Below, piece after piece: positions 27,660 to 37,069 of a stretch of 64,000 nt of DNA; position 1 is the stretch's first letter; the number at the start of each line of letters is the position of its first letter. The stretch is from Bifidobacterium asteroides (GTDB lineage Bacteria > Actinomycetota > Actinomycetes > Actinomycetales > Bifidobacteriaceae): assembly GCF_009683175.1 (NCBI RefSeq), contig NZ_WKKW01000007.1, positions 1-64,000 on the forward strand, written 5' to 3'. The position numbers were made by a program, and so were the translations under genes. The notes below the pieces were generated by a model. That model had not been told where the DNA came from. It saw only the letters and a list, made by a program, of their open reading frames with translations, and did no database searches.

Positions 27660-27681
27660 GTTTTGGAACCGGTTCCAAAAC
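27660..27681. promoter_or_regulatory. 22-bp perfect palindromic operator of the beta-glucoside operon
   Basis: The palindrome reads TTTTGGAACC-GGTTCCAAAA plus one more matching base pair at each end. It sits about 120 bases upstream of the binding-protein start. A weaker related element (AACCGGTCCAGAAACCGG) follows at about 27727-27744. The LacI protein encoded next door is the likely binder. Confidence 0.8.
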
Positions 27682-27839
27682 TGTTATACCACATTCCCCG
27701 CCTCGGTGCATTTACTTCGTGCTGACAACCGGTCCAGAAACCGGCCGTAAACCACAAACCCTTTCATGAAGAGGACATGGAATGCCATCTACTGTGGCCA
27801 AACCGAAAAACTACAAATATCGGTTTAATCCCCTGACAC

Positions 27840-28832
27840 TCAAACCGAGCCACGAGTAATCAGCTTCACCTCGAATATCTTTTTCCTGGTGACCCAAACA
27901 CCCGTTTCTATTCGTTTGGTCAATATGTCAGTAGCCATTTTGGCCATATCTGAAACGGGTTGGGCTACGGTCGTTAGAGAAAGAGGCTGGACGTTGGCGA
28001 CATCCAAGTTGTCGAAACCAACAATTGACACATCCTCTGGGCACCTTACCCCATGCTCCCGCATAGCTTGCATGGCTCCTACCGCAATCTGGTCGGATTG
28101 GGCAAAGACCGAATCTGCATCTAACCCAGATCTGATATGTCTTCCCATGGCTTCGTAGCCATGTTGCAAGGCAAAACGCCCCTCGTCCACCTCAACCTCG
28201 CCACCAGCCTGGGCGAACACTTCAGCGAAGCCCTGCGAACGCTCCTTGGGAGCCCGCATATCCTTGGGGCCCGCAATCATCAATGCCTTGGACCGTCCCT
28301 TCTGCAGCAGAGCGCCGGCCGCCAATCTGCCACCCTGCCGGTTGTCAATGTCGACATAGGGGTAGTCCAAATTGTCCGGCGGACGACCAATAAAGATGGT
28401 TGGCTTTCCAAAGTTCTCAATGACGCTGACGAATGTCTTGGAATACCGGAAACTAGTGATAACCATACCTTCGGCACCAGAGCTCTCCAGCAATCTGACA
28501 AACCCGCTTTCATCCTTGGAATCCACCAAGGCCAGAAAAGGCAGATATCCGAGTTTGGACAAGGAAACCGTCAGCTGGCTCACAACAGCCGCTATAAAAG
28601 GGTCATGAAAAATAAAGGTGGTCTCTTCTGGAATGGCGATGGCAATGATTCGAGTATGGCCGTTGGAAAGTTGACGCGCCGTTGCACTAGGGGTGAAATG
28701 CAATTGCTCAGCTGCCGCCCTCACCTTCCTCCGAGTTTCGGGAGAAGCCGACCCTTTGCCCAAGGCGCGGGAAGCAGTGGAGACAGCCACTCCGGCCAAT
28801 GCCGCCACATCACGTATTGTGGCTATATTCAT
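27840..28832 (-). CDS. LacI-family regulator of the beta-glucoside uptake operon
   Basis: This is a 330-residue protein from ATG 28832, chosen for the AGGA upstream; GTG 28853 and ATG 28847 are alternatives adding up to seven residues. The HTH is IATIRDVAALAGVAVSTASRAL, followed by the hinge region ATARQLSNG and a sugar-binding domain (FIGRPPDNLDYPYVDIDNRQGG, ADSVFAQSDQIAVGAMQAM, VSIVGFDNLDVANV). It lies directly upstream of, and in the same direction as, the transport operon it should control. The 22-bp palindrome lies between them. Confidence 0.9.
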   Translation of the reverse strand: MNIATIRDVAALAGVAVSTASRALGKGSASPETRRKVRAAAEQLHFTPSATARQLSNGHTRIIAIAIPEETTFIFHDPFIAAVVSQLTVSLSKLGYLPFLALVDSKDESGFVRLLESSGAEGMVITSFRYSKTFVSVIENFGKPTIFIGRPPDNLDYPYVDIDNRQGGRLAAGALLQKGRSKALMIAGPKDMRAPKERSQGFAEVFAQAGGEVEVDEGRFALQHGYEAMGRHIRSGLDADSVFAQSDQIAVGAMQAMREHGVRCPEDVSIVGFDNLDVANVQPLSLTTVAQPVSDMAKMATDILTKRIETGVWVTRKKIFEVKLITRGSV

Positions 28833-28853
28833 ACGTTTCCTAGGCATGTTCAC

Positions 28854-29738
28854 ATCATCTCATAGCCTGTAGTTCGTGCTACTGCTCGATAACGCAAGTT
28901 TGTTAGAATTTACAGACCTGGAGCTGCAGCATAAGAGAGTGGGCCGGGATAAGGCTTCACAGACATCAACAGCTAAGATTGCTCCTTGAAGAGTGCTGCC
29001 AAGCAACCCTCGCGATCGGCGCAAGAACCAATGCCGCTCTGCTCTGAACTGGGTTGCTATTCGCTTCCTCACGCGAGTGACTTTCCACACGTCTCCTGCC
29101 CTGAGTACTAATCAAATCCGACATTGATCCATGTAAATTGCCCTTCCGCCATCTTCGCTGGTCTCCGCCCACCATTGCACAGAGAAAAGCGCTGTACCGA
29201 TTGCAGCGCAGCTTTTTATTGCTCCTGTGTCCAATGAAAGGATACAGAGAACCAAATTTGGATTGGCGCCATAAAAGCAATGGTAAAACCATAAAACTCA
29301 CCGGAAAAGAGACCGTTGCAAGTGCCAAGCTGATTCTTGTTGTCTCGGTGCAGCACTTTTTAAGGCAACCAATTATCTGGTTTTTCAATAACATTTATAC
29401 TATCTATACTCAAAAGTTGCGTCGGTTGGCTCATCCTGCAAGTACCTTGACTCAGCTCACTAAGGCTGAATCAGTAGCGAACAAACATCCATCCCATAGT
29501 TGGAGTGTCCATTTGGCAATGTAGCAAATTAGTCCAGCGTCTTGTTTCGCAGGAAATCCAACACCTATCCGCTTCAACAGAATTAATGACCATGAGCATC
29601 TGTCGCATACATCGCAGCTGTCTAGGTTGTGTTGTCCTCGCAAGGAATAGGACCAGCGGGTACCGGGCGCCAGGACCAGCTTGTTAAAGTGTGTCTCGGT
29701 TCTGGAAAAGCACACATCGACGGAATGGAACACGATTC
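28854..29738 (-). other. 885-bp intergenic region, no gene recognised
   Basis: Between the LacI gene and dedA, the frames open on either strand (for example 29138-29524 plus, 28966-29394 minus) lack ribosome sites and read as low-quality, Arg/Ser/Leu-rich shadow sequence. The base composition is more AT-rich than the flanking genes. I see no tRNA, terminator or recognisable gene remnant. It must hold the promoters of the LacI gene and of dedA. Confidence 0.5.
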
Positions 29739-30419
29739 ATGGGGTTCGTCAACTGGCTGATACACCTGCTCAAGGATCCGCGCAGCGCCATCGCGAGCTG
29801 GATCGCCATGGGGCTGGTACCGACCTACGGGTTCATCTTCCTGATTATCTTCATTGAGACCGGCGTGGTTTTCATGCCTTTCCTGCCGGGAGATTCCCTG
29901 CTCTTCGCAGCCGGCGTCTTCGCCCATGACCCATCCAGCGGCATGGCCCTGGACGTGCTCCTGCCAGTCGTCTGGCTGGCCCCCATCCTTGGCGACCAGA
30001 GCAACTACTTCATCGGGCACTTCTTCGGCCGGGCCATCGTTCGCTCGGGGCGTGTGAAGTCATTGACCCCCGAGCGAATCGCCAAAACCGAAGGTCTGAT
30101 TGACAAGTGGGGCCCCCTAGCCGTGGTCCTGGGACGTTTCCTCCCCTTTATCAGGACCTTCATGCCCTTCATATCGGGCATTTCCGGAATGCGCTGGCGG
30201 CGCTTCACCCCCTTCAGCGTTCTAGGCGGGTTGGTATGGTCGAGTCTCTTCACCCTCCTGGGCTATTTCTTCGGTGGCATCCCCGCAGTCCAGCAGCATT
30301 TCGAGCTGGTCATCATTCTGATCCTGGTCATCTCGGTCCTGCCCACAGTCATCGGCCTGCTCAAGGCAAAGTTCGGCAAAAAGCACGAGAGCACGTCAAA
30401 GCCAGCGGAGACGGAATGA
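29739..30419 (+). CDS. DedA-family membrane protein
   Basis: From ATG 29739 the protein is 226 residues. A longer frame from 29691 adds 16 residues without support. It shows DedA/VTT-domain features: FIETGVVFMPFLPGDSLLFAAG, NYFIGHFFGRAIVRS, and the conserved GRFLPFIRTFMPFISGISGMRWRRF reentrant-helix region, then two C-terminal helices and a basic tail. DedA proteins are inner-membrane lipid transporters; several move undecaprenyl phosphate or phosphatidylethanolamine across the membrane. The substrate of this one is unknown. It is monocistronic and converges on the GH3 gene. Confidence 0.9.
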   Translation: MGFVNWLIHLLKDPRSAIASWIAMGLVPTYGFIFLIIFIETGVVFMPFLPGDSLLFAAGVFAHDPSSGMALDVLLPVVWLAPILGDQSNYFIGHFFGRAIVRSGRVKSLTPERIAKTEGLIDKWGPLAVVLGRFLPFIRTFMPFISGISGMRWRRFTPFSVLGGLVWSSLFTLLGYFFGGIPAVQQHFELVIILILVISVLPTVIGLLKAKFGKKHESTSKPAETE

Positions 30420-30497
30420 GCCTACTTGTCAGGCGTGCTTGCCCAGTGCACATGTCGATGTCTGCTCTCCTCCGAGCGATATAAGCCGATGTGATTT

Positions 30498-33400
30498 TCA
30501 CCTCTTGCTTCGACCATGAAGGCGGCGCCTTTGCAGGGAACCGCCAAACAGCAGGACCCCCTCCGCCAGAACGGCTACCACATCTGCAGCAAGCAGCCCG
30601 ACTTTCCAGGGACTCGGAGATACGCCTAGTCGCGACCGAGGGGGAACCCCGTTCATGGCATTGGAATTGACCGTCATATAGAGTATGCGATGGATGGCCT
30701 GACGCATGACAGCCCTTGCGGTTGGACTGTCATAATCCTCAGCATTGAATCCTGGGGTCTGAATCATGTACATATCGCTGCCGGCACGCAATGCCAGGTC
30801 GCGCTCTGCATGGGACTTGGATAGAAAGAGGTCGGTTATTACCGCCCCATGAAAGTTCCATTCGCCACGCAGAATATCCGTGAGCATGCCACGGTGGCCA
30901 AAGCCGATGACCCCTCCGATCAGGTTCTGCGCAGACATGATCCCGGTCGCAGCTCGCATGACCTTCATATGCCGCTTACCCTTGGTGTCCAAGTAGGGCA
31001 CGGCAGTGATGGCCTCCCGACAGACAATCTGGAAGGGTTTGAGGTATATCTCCCGAATCGCCTGCTCGTTGGCCCAGGTGGCCAGCCCCTCTGAGCGGAA
31101 ACTTTCCTGGTCATTGAGCACCATGTGCTTGAGGTAGCTGAATACGCCCTTATCCCCAGCTCCCTGAATGCACGCGGCTGCCAGCTTGCCAGACAAAAGT
31201 CCATCCTCGGAATAGAATTCGTAGACACGCCCGGCGAAGGGAGAGCGATGTATGTTGACACCAGGCGCATACCATCCATTGAGCCCGGAGTGCAGCGCCT
31301 CCTCACCCAGGCAGGAGCCCATCCGCCGAAGAAGATCCTTGTTCCAGGTGGCTCCCATCACGTTGGCTCCAGCCCAGGAGGAAGCTCCCTTGATACTCCA
31401 ACCCATTGCCCCATCCTTGTCGACGGTCATAGGCTTGCCCAGAGAGAGTAGATCCTTGGTCTGATAGGCGGCCATAAACAGCAGCTGCTGGATATCGCTC
31501 CTGTCCTTTTCCCAGTCAATCTGATCCAGAAGCTGCTGCCAGTCAGGGTCGGCGTAAGGCTTGGCCCGTAGATCGATCAGCGACAAACGGTTTTTAGCGC
31601 CGCTGACCGGCTCCTGGTCGCAATGGACCTGGCTGGTCTTCCCATTGCCCATCGTCGGATCGCAGCGTGGATCAAATCGTTCATAGCGTTTGAATTCATC
31701 CAGGGCCGGCTGAGGGGCAGCTTTGGTCCGAGCAGGTATAGGTCGCAGCTGACTTCCCCTCCAATCGCTCCGAGTCAGCTGCACCACCGAGGGATCATCC
31801 ATGTAGACGTTCAGGCTTTCGAAATGGTTGCTGACCGGCCTCCATGTGCCCGACTCCGACTTACCAGTGGGCCTGCCCTCATCATCAAGCGAAGACTGTG
31901 CCAGACGGTCGCCCTCCGGAAGATGCTGCCCTTGGAAAACCTGTGTACAATCGACTGTTATTATGGCTGAGTCGATCAGATCGTGGGCATTGGCCTTCAA
32001 CTGGATTGCATAGTCGCCCGCCTCAAGCACATAGGCGCCAATGGTTCCGTCTTCGTTGGCATGATGATAGTCGTATGAAGCCATGTCATCACGCAGAAAG
32101 GTGAGAACAACCTCTTGGCCGGCTCCGGGTTCAAGAATCCTGGTCTTGGCAAAGGCAGCCAGAACAGTAGCGGATTTCTCAATATGCTCTGTTCTGTCAT
32201 ACTCGGTATAAGGAGCCGAATAATATAGCTCCACCACGTCCTTGCCTGGCCGCGAACCAATATTGGTTACATTCACCCTCGCTTCGATGAAACCGTCATC
32301 GCGCAGATACACCCGGTCAAGTGTCTGTCTGAAATTGGTATAGCTCAGGCCGTAGCCGAAAGGATATGCCACGGCGCCCGGCGACTCCACTGCTCCCTTG
32401 CCGTCCAGCTGTCCATATCTGAATTCCGAGTCTTCAAGGGCTGCGGTCTCGTAATACCGGTATCCCAGGTAGATGCCTTCCCGATATTCAACAAAAGGCC
32501 GATCAATGGTTCCGAAGCTGCCATGGGGAACCAAATCACCGATAAGGGTCCGATCGGTAACAGAGGCGTTGTTGTAGTGGAACTCACCGAAGTCTGTAAA
32601 AGTAGGATCTGCAGTGAAATCGGTAGGGTAGGTATCGGTTGTCCTGCCTGAGGGGTTGACCGAGCCGGCCAGAATGTCGCTAAAGGAGTCGAATCCCCTC
32701 GATCCGGTTGTTCCGATCCACAGGATTGCGTCGACTTCATGAGTGCCGGCCATCAACGGACCGAGCTCCATCGGGTTGGCCGTGTTCAGAGCCACCACTA
32801 CTGCACCGCAGAGCCGCTTAGCCGCGTCGATGGTACCCAGCTCAGCCTTGGTCAGAGCCAGATAATGGCGGGTCCCATCCTCATAAGGCTCTGTCCGTTT
32901 GTCAATGCCTTCAGACCCGTCCCTCCTTATAATCACCAGCCCCACCGTTCCAGTGACCTGCTCCTCCAAGTTCCTATATATGGCTGGATCATATTCCGGA
33001 ATCTGGGCTGATCGGCCCTTGTCCATGACCGCCTGAAGGGAGTTCCTGTCAGCATCCAAGGGTCTGGTGCCCGCAGCTGCCTTAGGATAGGAGGTCTTAG
33101 CCGATTGCATGACATGGCAGGCGCTCTCGTCAATGGAAAAATGCCTGGCAAGGGCCTGGGCCGGGGTCACCCGATCCCGGTCGGTCGTCGCGGCAGCCCC
33201 GGTCCCAGCGTAGGCCGGATCCAGATAGGCTCTGCCAAAAGGCGTGATACAGGTACCTTCCTGCAAGGGCAGGAGATCCTTGTTCTTGAGAAGCACGATG
33301 CCTTCGTTGGCCATCTCCTGTGAGACCTGATCGCTGGCAGCCTTGGCCGCTTGGAGGGAATTCGTGACAGGCTGATAGTACCTTGCGTCCCAGTCACGGG

Positions 33401-33581
33401 TCCCCGGAGCTCTGTCAATCCTTAACTTGCCTGGGCCAAGATAACTGTCCAGAACGTTAGCGAACAGTTTTCCAGCCACGTTCCCAGCTCCCATGACCAG
33501 GGGCAGGGCCACTGCCAGAACCGACCGGGCCCCTCCTCCGGAACCAGATCGACGCAGCCTGCCATCAATCTTTCTATTCAT
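30498..33581 (-). CDS. GH3 beta-glucosidase with inverted domain order and membrane segments at both ends
   Basis: This is a 1027-residue protein. Residues ~17-45 form a hydrophobic segment (SVLAVALPLVMGAGNV). Next come the GH3 alpha/beta sandwich (ANEGIVLLKNKDLLPL, AILWIGTTGSRGFDSFSDILAG, YPFGYGLSYTNF) and a fibronectin-III-like domain (VNVTNIGSRPGKDVVELYY). The (alpha/beta)8-type catalytic barrel comes last: WYAPGVNIHRSPFAGRVYEFYSEDG, then FHGAVITDLFLSK with the nucleophile Asp. A second hydrophobic segment (VGLLAADVVAVLAEGVLLFGG) and a basic tail close the protein. Domain order is therefore swapped relative to common GH3, a known subgroup. The two membrane segments suggest a surface-tethered enzyme. 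It is the last gene of the MFS-GH78-GH1-GH31-GH3 operon; ATG 33581 follows GGGAGG. Confidence 0.88.
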   Translation of the reverse strand: MNRKIDGRLRRSGSGGGARSVLAVALPLVMGAGNVAGKLFANVLDSYLGPGKLRIDRAPGTRDWDARYYQPVTNSLQAAKAASDQVSQEMANEGIVLLKNKDLLPLQEGTCITPFGRAYLDPAYAGTGAAATTDRDRVTPAQALARHFSIDESACHVMQSAKTSYPKAAAGTRPLDADRNSLQAVMDKGRSAQIPEYDPAIYRNLEEQVTGTVGLVIIRRDGSEGIDKRTEPYEDGTRHYLALTKAELGTIDAAKRLCGAVVVALNTANPMELGPLMAGTHEVDAILWIGTTGSRGFDSFSDILAGSVNPSGRTTDTYPTDFTADPTFTDFGEFHYNNASVTDRTLIGDLVPHGSFGTIDRPFVEYREGIYLGYRYYETAALEDSEFRYGQLDGKGAVESPGAVAYPFGYGLSYTNFRQTLDRVYLRDDGFIEARVNVTNIGSRPGKDVVELYYSAPYTEYDRTEHIEKSATVLAAFAKTRILEPGAGQEVVLTFLRDDMASYDYHHANEDGTIGAYVLEAGDYAIQLKANAHDLIDSAIITVDCTQVFQGQHLPEGDRLAQSSLDDEGRPTGKSESGTWRPVSNHFESLNVYMDDPSVVQLTRSDWRGSQLRPIPARTKAAPQPALDEFKRYERFDPRCDPTMGNGKTSQVHCDQEPVSGAKNRLSLIDLRAKPYADPDWQQLLDQIDWEKDRSDIQQLLFMAAYQTKDLLSLGKPMTVDKDGAMGWSIKGASSWAGANVMGATWNKDLLRRMGSCLGEEALHSGLNGWYAPGVNIHRSPFAGRVYEFYSEDGLLSGKLAAACIQGAGDKGVFSYLKHMVLNDQESFRSEGLATWANEQAIREIYLKPFQIVCREAITAVPYLDTKGKRHMKVMRAATGIMSAQNLIGGVIGFGHRGMLTDILRGEWNFHGAVITDLFLSKSHAERDLALRAGSDMYMIQTPGFNAEDYDSPTARAVMRQAIHRILYMTVNSNAMNGVPPRSRLGVSPSPWKVGLLAADVVAVLAEGVLLFGGSLQRRRLHGRSKR

Positions 33582-33668
33582 AGGACCCTCCCTTGTTTAG
33601 CGACGTGAATAAACGCTCATCCCGCCGATTCCCCACAGTGAAAGCGAGAAACCGACGGGCGGCTGAGC

Positions 33669-35708
33669 TCAGACAGCCAATGGATTCGTGCCGGGTCGAA
33701 CCAGAACCGGCAGCGTGTGGTAGTCATAGGTCTCCTCATACCAACGGCCTGGCTCATAGCTCTTGTGGGTGAGAAGATTAGTCCAAGGCTTTCCTGACTG
33801 GTCGCCGCCAGCATCCGGCACGTAGAAGCGAGCGCTGCCATCCTCAGAGAAAATGGGGGCCACCAGGATGTCATCACCCAGCATGTACTGAGTGTCAATG
33901 TCCTCGCAGGTGGGATCGTTCTGGAATTCAAGAACCATGGCCCGCATCATGGGCAATCCAGTCTCATGGGTCTCCATGGACATCTTTTTGAGGTAAGGAA
34001 CCAACTTGAGCTTGAGCTTGGTGAATTCCCGGGCCACGTCCACGGCCTCGTCACCGTAGAGCCAAGGCACCTTGTACTCCCGGGATCCATGATAGCGAGA
34101 GTGGGAGGAAAGAAGACCGAACTGGGTCCAACGCTTATACAGGTCAGGGGTGGGCTTGTCCTCGAATCCTGCGATGTCATGGCTCCAGTAACCGAAGCCG
34201 GACATGCCGAAGGACAAGCCGGCCCGGAGGGATTCGGCCATGGACGGATAGTTGGACCAGCAATCGCCGCCCCAGTGCACAGGGAACTGCTGACACCCCA
34301 CCGTGGCCGAGCGAGCGAAGAGGATGGCCTGGTCGGCGCCCTTGACCTGGGCAACCAGATCATAGACCGCCTTGTTGTAAAGGTAGCTGTAGTAGTTGTG
34401 CATGATATGCGGATCCGAGCCGTCGCGGAAAACGACACCTTCAGTAGGAATTCGCTCGCCAAAATCAGTCTTGAAGCAATCCACGCCCTGGTCCATAAGG
34501 TGCCTGAGCTTGCCTTGATACCAGGCGGTGGCCTCGGGATTGGTGAAGTCCACAATGGCCATGCCCGCCTGCCACTTGTCCCACTGCCAAACCTGGCCAT
34601 CGGTTTTCTTGATGAAGTAGCCTTTGGCCGCACCTTCGTCGAAGAGCGGCGACTTCTGGCCTATGTAAGGGTTGATCCAAACACAGACCTTGAGCCCTCG
34701 GTCGTGGAGCTTGGCCAGCATACCCTCAGGATCTGGGAACTTGTCCGGATCCCAGATGAAGTTGCTCCACTCAAGTTCCTTCATCCATCGGCAATCAAAG
34801 TGGAAAACGCTCAAGGGGATGTCTCGCTGGGCCATGCCATCCACGAACTCCATCACGGTCTTCTCATCGTAATCAGTGGTAAAGGAGGTCGACAGCCACA
34901 AGCCGAAGCTCCAATCGGGGACCAGGGGCGGCTTCCCGGTCAAATCAGTGTAGGTGTTCAGCACCGATTTAAGATCCGAGCCGCCGATGACGCTGTAGGT
35001 CATCTCCTGACCCGGCACAGAGAACTGAACCCTAGTGACGCGTTCGGATCCGACCTCGAACGAGACCTCGTCAGGACTGTCGACAAAGAGTCCATAATTC
35101 CTATTGCTCAAATAGAAGGGGATGTTTTTATAGGCCTGATCGGTATCGGTGCCTCCGTCGGCATTCCAAATATCAACGCTCTGGCCGTTTTTGACGAAGC
35201 TGGTGAAACGCTCGCCCAGACCATAGATCTTCTCGCCGACCGCCAGATCCATCTGGTCGGACATGAAGACCTGGCCTTGGGGATCAGTCACCAGGCCCTT
35301 GGCGCGGAAGCCGGTGCTGGTTATAACCTTGCCATCGTAAAAATATTTGAATGATGGGAAATCGCCCTTGTCGACTTTCAGGGTCAGGCGTCCGGAAGTG
35401 AAGGTCCAGCCCTGATCGTCTTCATCGATGGCGACATCCGGATCGGTCGCGTTCAGGCGGAAGGCCGGGCAACGGCTTCGATCCGTCCGGTAATTGATCA
35501 AACGCGTGGTGATGATGTCGGGCCTGGGGCTGGTTATCTCGATGGTCATGATGCCACCATCGATTGTTTGCCCAGCCTCATGAATGGGCCAACCGTATGG
35601 GCAATACAGGGTCAGCTTCTTAGGTTCGATCTTGGCCTGGTAGACATTGGCCGCATAACGGACATCAAAGCCCTTTTTGACCATCCACATGCCATCTAGA
35701 AATTTCAT
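33669..35708 (-). CDS. GH31 alpha-xylosidase (YicI-like)
   Basis: From ATG 35708 (AAAGGAG six bases upstream) the protein is 679 residues. The frame opens eight codons earlier without support. The N-terminal beta domain begins MKFLDGMWMVKKGFDVRYA, a YicI-type opening. The barrel carries VFHFDCRWMKELEWSNF, then the nucleophile in DCFKTDFGERIPTEG. WSHDIAGFEDKPTPDLYKRWTQFGLLSSHSRYHG follows with the conserved HDI and W/F subsite region. YicI-type enzymes remove alpha-xylose from xyloglucan fragments such as isoprimeverose. No signal peptide, so cytoplasmic. The neighbouring beta-glucosidases would act on the exposed glucose. Confidence 0.92.
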   Translation of the reverse strand: MKFLDGMWMVKKGFDVRYAANVYQAKIEPKKLTLYCPYGWPIHEAGQTIDGGIMTIEITSPRPDIITTRLINYRTDRSRCPAFRLNATDPDVAIDEDDQGWTFTSGRLTLKVDKGDFPSFKYFYDGKVITSTGFRAKGLVTDPQGQVFMSDQMDLAVGEKIYGLGERFTSFVKNGQSVDIWNADGGTDTDQAYKNIPFYLSNRNYGLFVDSPDEVSFEVGSERVTRVQFSVPGQEMTYSVIGGSDLKSVLNTYTDLTGKPPLVPDWSFGLWLSTSFTTDYDEKTVMEFVDGMAQRDIPLSVFHFDCRWMKELEWSNFIWDPDKFPDPEGMLAKLHDRGLKVCVWINPYIGQKSPLFDEGAAKGYFIKKTDGQVWQWDKWQAGMAIVDFTNPEATAWYQGKLRHLMDQGVDCFKTDFGERIPTEGVVFRDGSDPHIMHNYYSYLYNKAVYDLVAQVKGADQAILFARSATVGCQQFPVHWGGDCWSNYPSMAESLRAGLSFGMSGFGYWSHDIAGFEDKPTPDLYKRWTQFGLLSSHSRYHGSREYKVPWLYGDEAVDVAREFTKLKLKLVPYLKKMSMETHETGLPMMRAMVLEFQNDPTCEDIDTQYMLGDDILVAPIFSEDGSARFYVPDAGGDQSGKPWTNLLTHKSYEPGRWYEETYDYHTLPVLVRPGTNPLAV

Positions 35709-35795
35709 GGTTTGCTCCTTTGCTTGCTTCATCGCTTCATTGTCGAGTTACTCTATACTCTCAGCTGGAGATGCCGGAGCCCTATTACAGGCTGT

Positions 35796-37040
35796 TCAAA
35801 TCACCGTCTCAGCCACCAGCTTTCGGTATGTCCGGGCGCTGCCCTTGGGGGTACGGTCATAGGTGCCGCCCGATCGGTCCACGGAACAGAGGCCATAGTG
35901 CATGTCATATCCACTGATCCATTCGAAATTATCCAGCAGTGACCAGTGGAAATACCCCAGCAGCGGGAAGCCATCGCGCGCCAGATCTACCAAGGGCGGC
36001 AGAGATCTGCTGATGAAGCGGGAACGAACCTGATCATCGGGTGTGCAGACCCCATGCTCGGTCACTAGAACGGGTAGACCGGTCAGTTCCCGGATGTAGA
36101 TCACGGCATTGACCAAGGAGCCAGCACAGACCGGTGCACCGGATTCGCTGATATCGGCCCCCTCCGGAGCCGCCAGTGGACCTTGATCGCCCATGGTTTC
36201 CCGTTCATAGTTTTGCACCCCAATGAAGTCATCGCCTTGGACGGCCTGAATCCAAGGCCGATAACAGGCATCCCTTCGGGCCTGAGCCAGGGCCTTGCCC
36301 TTCTCACTGACATAACTTTCATCAATGACCGCCAGAGACAGGCCGACGAGCAGATTCGGGCACTGGGAACGTATTGCTTCCACAGCACGGGCATGCGCCC
36401 TCCGGAAGCCTAGTTCCAGTTGTTCTACTTCCTCGGGAATCACCACATTGCCAACACGATAACGTTCGACACCCGCCTTGCGGCTGGCCGCTTCCAGGCA
36501 TTGACGCTGGGCTTCAACAGCTTGGGGCGACAGAGCGCCAGTGCTGAGGATCCTGGGCAGATTCGGCTCATTAAAGGTTACAGCCATGGCAACGCGATCG
36601 CCAAGGACCTTCAGCACCCTTAGGCACTCATCGGCAAACAAGGAGGGAGCGTCGGGATTGAACCATCCTGCCTTAGCCCCGAACCATTGCGGACAGACGA
36701 AGTGGCTGAGAGTAATCAGCGGAGTGATACCACGGTCCAGACATCCGTCGACCATGCGGTCGTAATGGTCCAGGGCGGACTGGTCTACGACCTTTTCCTC
36801 GGGTTCTATGCGCGCCCATTCCACCGAAAACCTGTAGGAATTCAAACCCATGCCCGCAACCAGGTCCAAATCATCCTGCCAGCGCTCCCAGCTCTTGCAA
36901 GCCGACCCCGCCGGTTCCTTGAAAACCGTCGGCTGCACATCCTCCAGAAAGCTGATATCGGATGTGGTGTCCCCTCCGTCCACCTGGTGGCCGGCAGTGG
37001 AAACTCCCCAAAGGAAATGATCAGGAAACACTCTTGCCAC
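35796..37040 (-). CDS. GH1-family glycosidase with unusual nucleophile motif
   Basis: The 414-residue protein is shorter than most GH1 enzymes. It opens FPDHFLWGVSTAGHQVDGGD, where Asp replaces the usual Glu of QxEG. It carries VTFNEPNLPRI (acid/base) and VLVTEHGVCTPDD, where His replaces Asn of the TENG nucleophile motif. It ends with YFHWSLLDNFEWISGYDMHYGL. Both catalytic Glu are present, so it should be active. The changes around the glycone pocket hint at a specificity other than plain glucose. The start is GTG 37040 behind AGGAGGGG. It lies between GH31 and GH78 in the operon and is cytoplasmic. The exact substrate is unknown. Confidence 0.88.
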   Translation of the reverse strand: MARVFPDHFLWGVSTAGHQVDGGDTTSDISFLEDVQPTVFKEPAGSACKSWERWQDDLDLVAGMGLNSYRFSVEWARIEPEEKVVDQSALDHYDRMVDGCLDRGITPLITLSHFVCPQWFGAKAGWFNPDAPSLFADECLRVLKVLGDRVAMAVTFNEPNLPRILSTGALSPQAVEAQRQCLEAASRKAGVERYRVGNVVIPEEVEQLELGFRRAHARAVEAIRSQCPNLLVGLSLAVIDESYVSEKGKALAQARRDACYRPWIQAVQGDDFIGVQNYERETMGDQGPLAAPEGADISESGAPVCAGSLVNAVIYIRELTGLPVLVTEHGVCTPDDQVRSRFISRSLPPLVDLARDGFPLLGYFHWSLLDNFEWISGYDMHYGLCSVDRSGGTYDRTPKGSARTYRKLVAETVI

Positions 37041-37069
37041 GGTCTACCCCTCCTCTTGCTTCAAATCAA

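Noticed and set aside
28966-29524. Open frames on both strands between lacI and dedA
   Set aside because: No ribosome sites, no recognisable domains, and mutually overlapping; treated as non-coding.
33966-35354. Long plus-strand frame opposite the GH31 gene
   Set aside because: No ribosome site and no motifs; explained by the real GH31 gene on the other strand.
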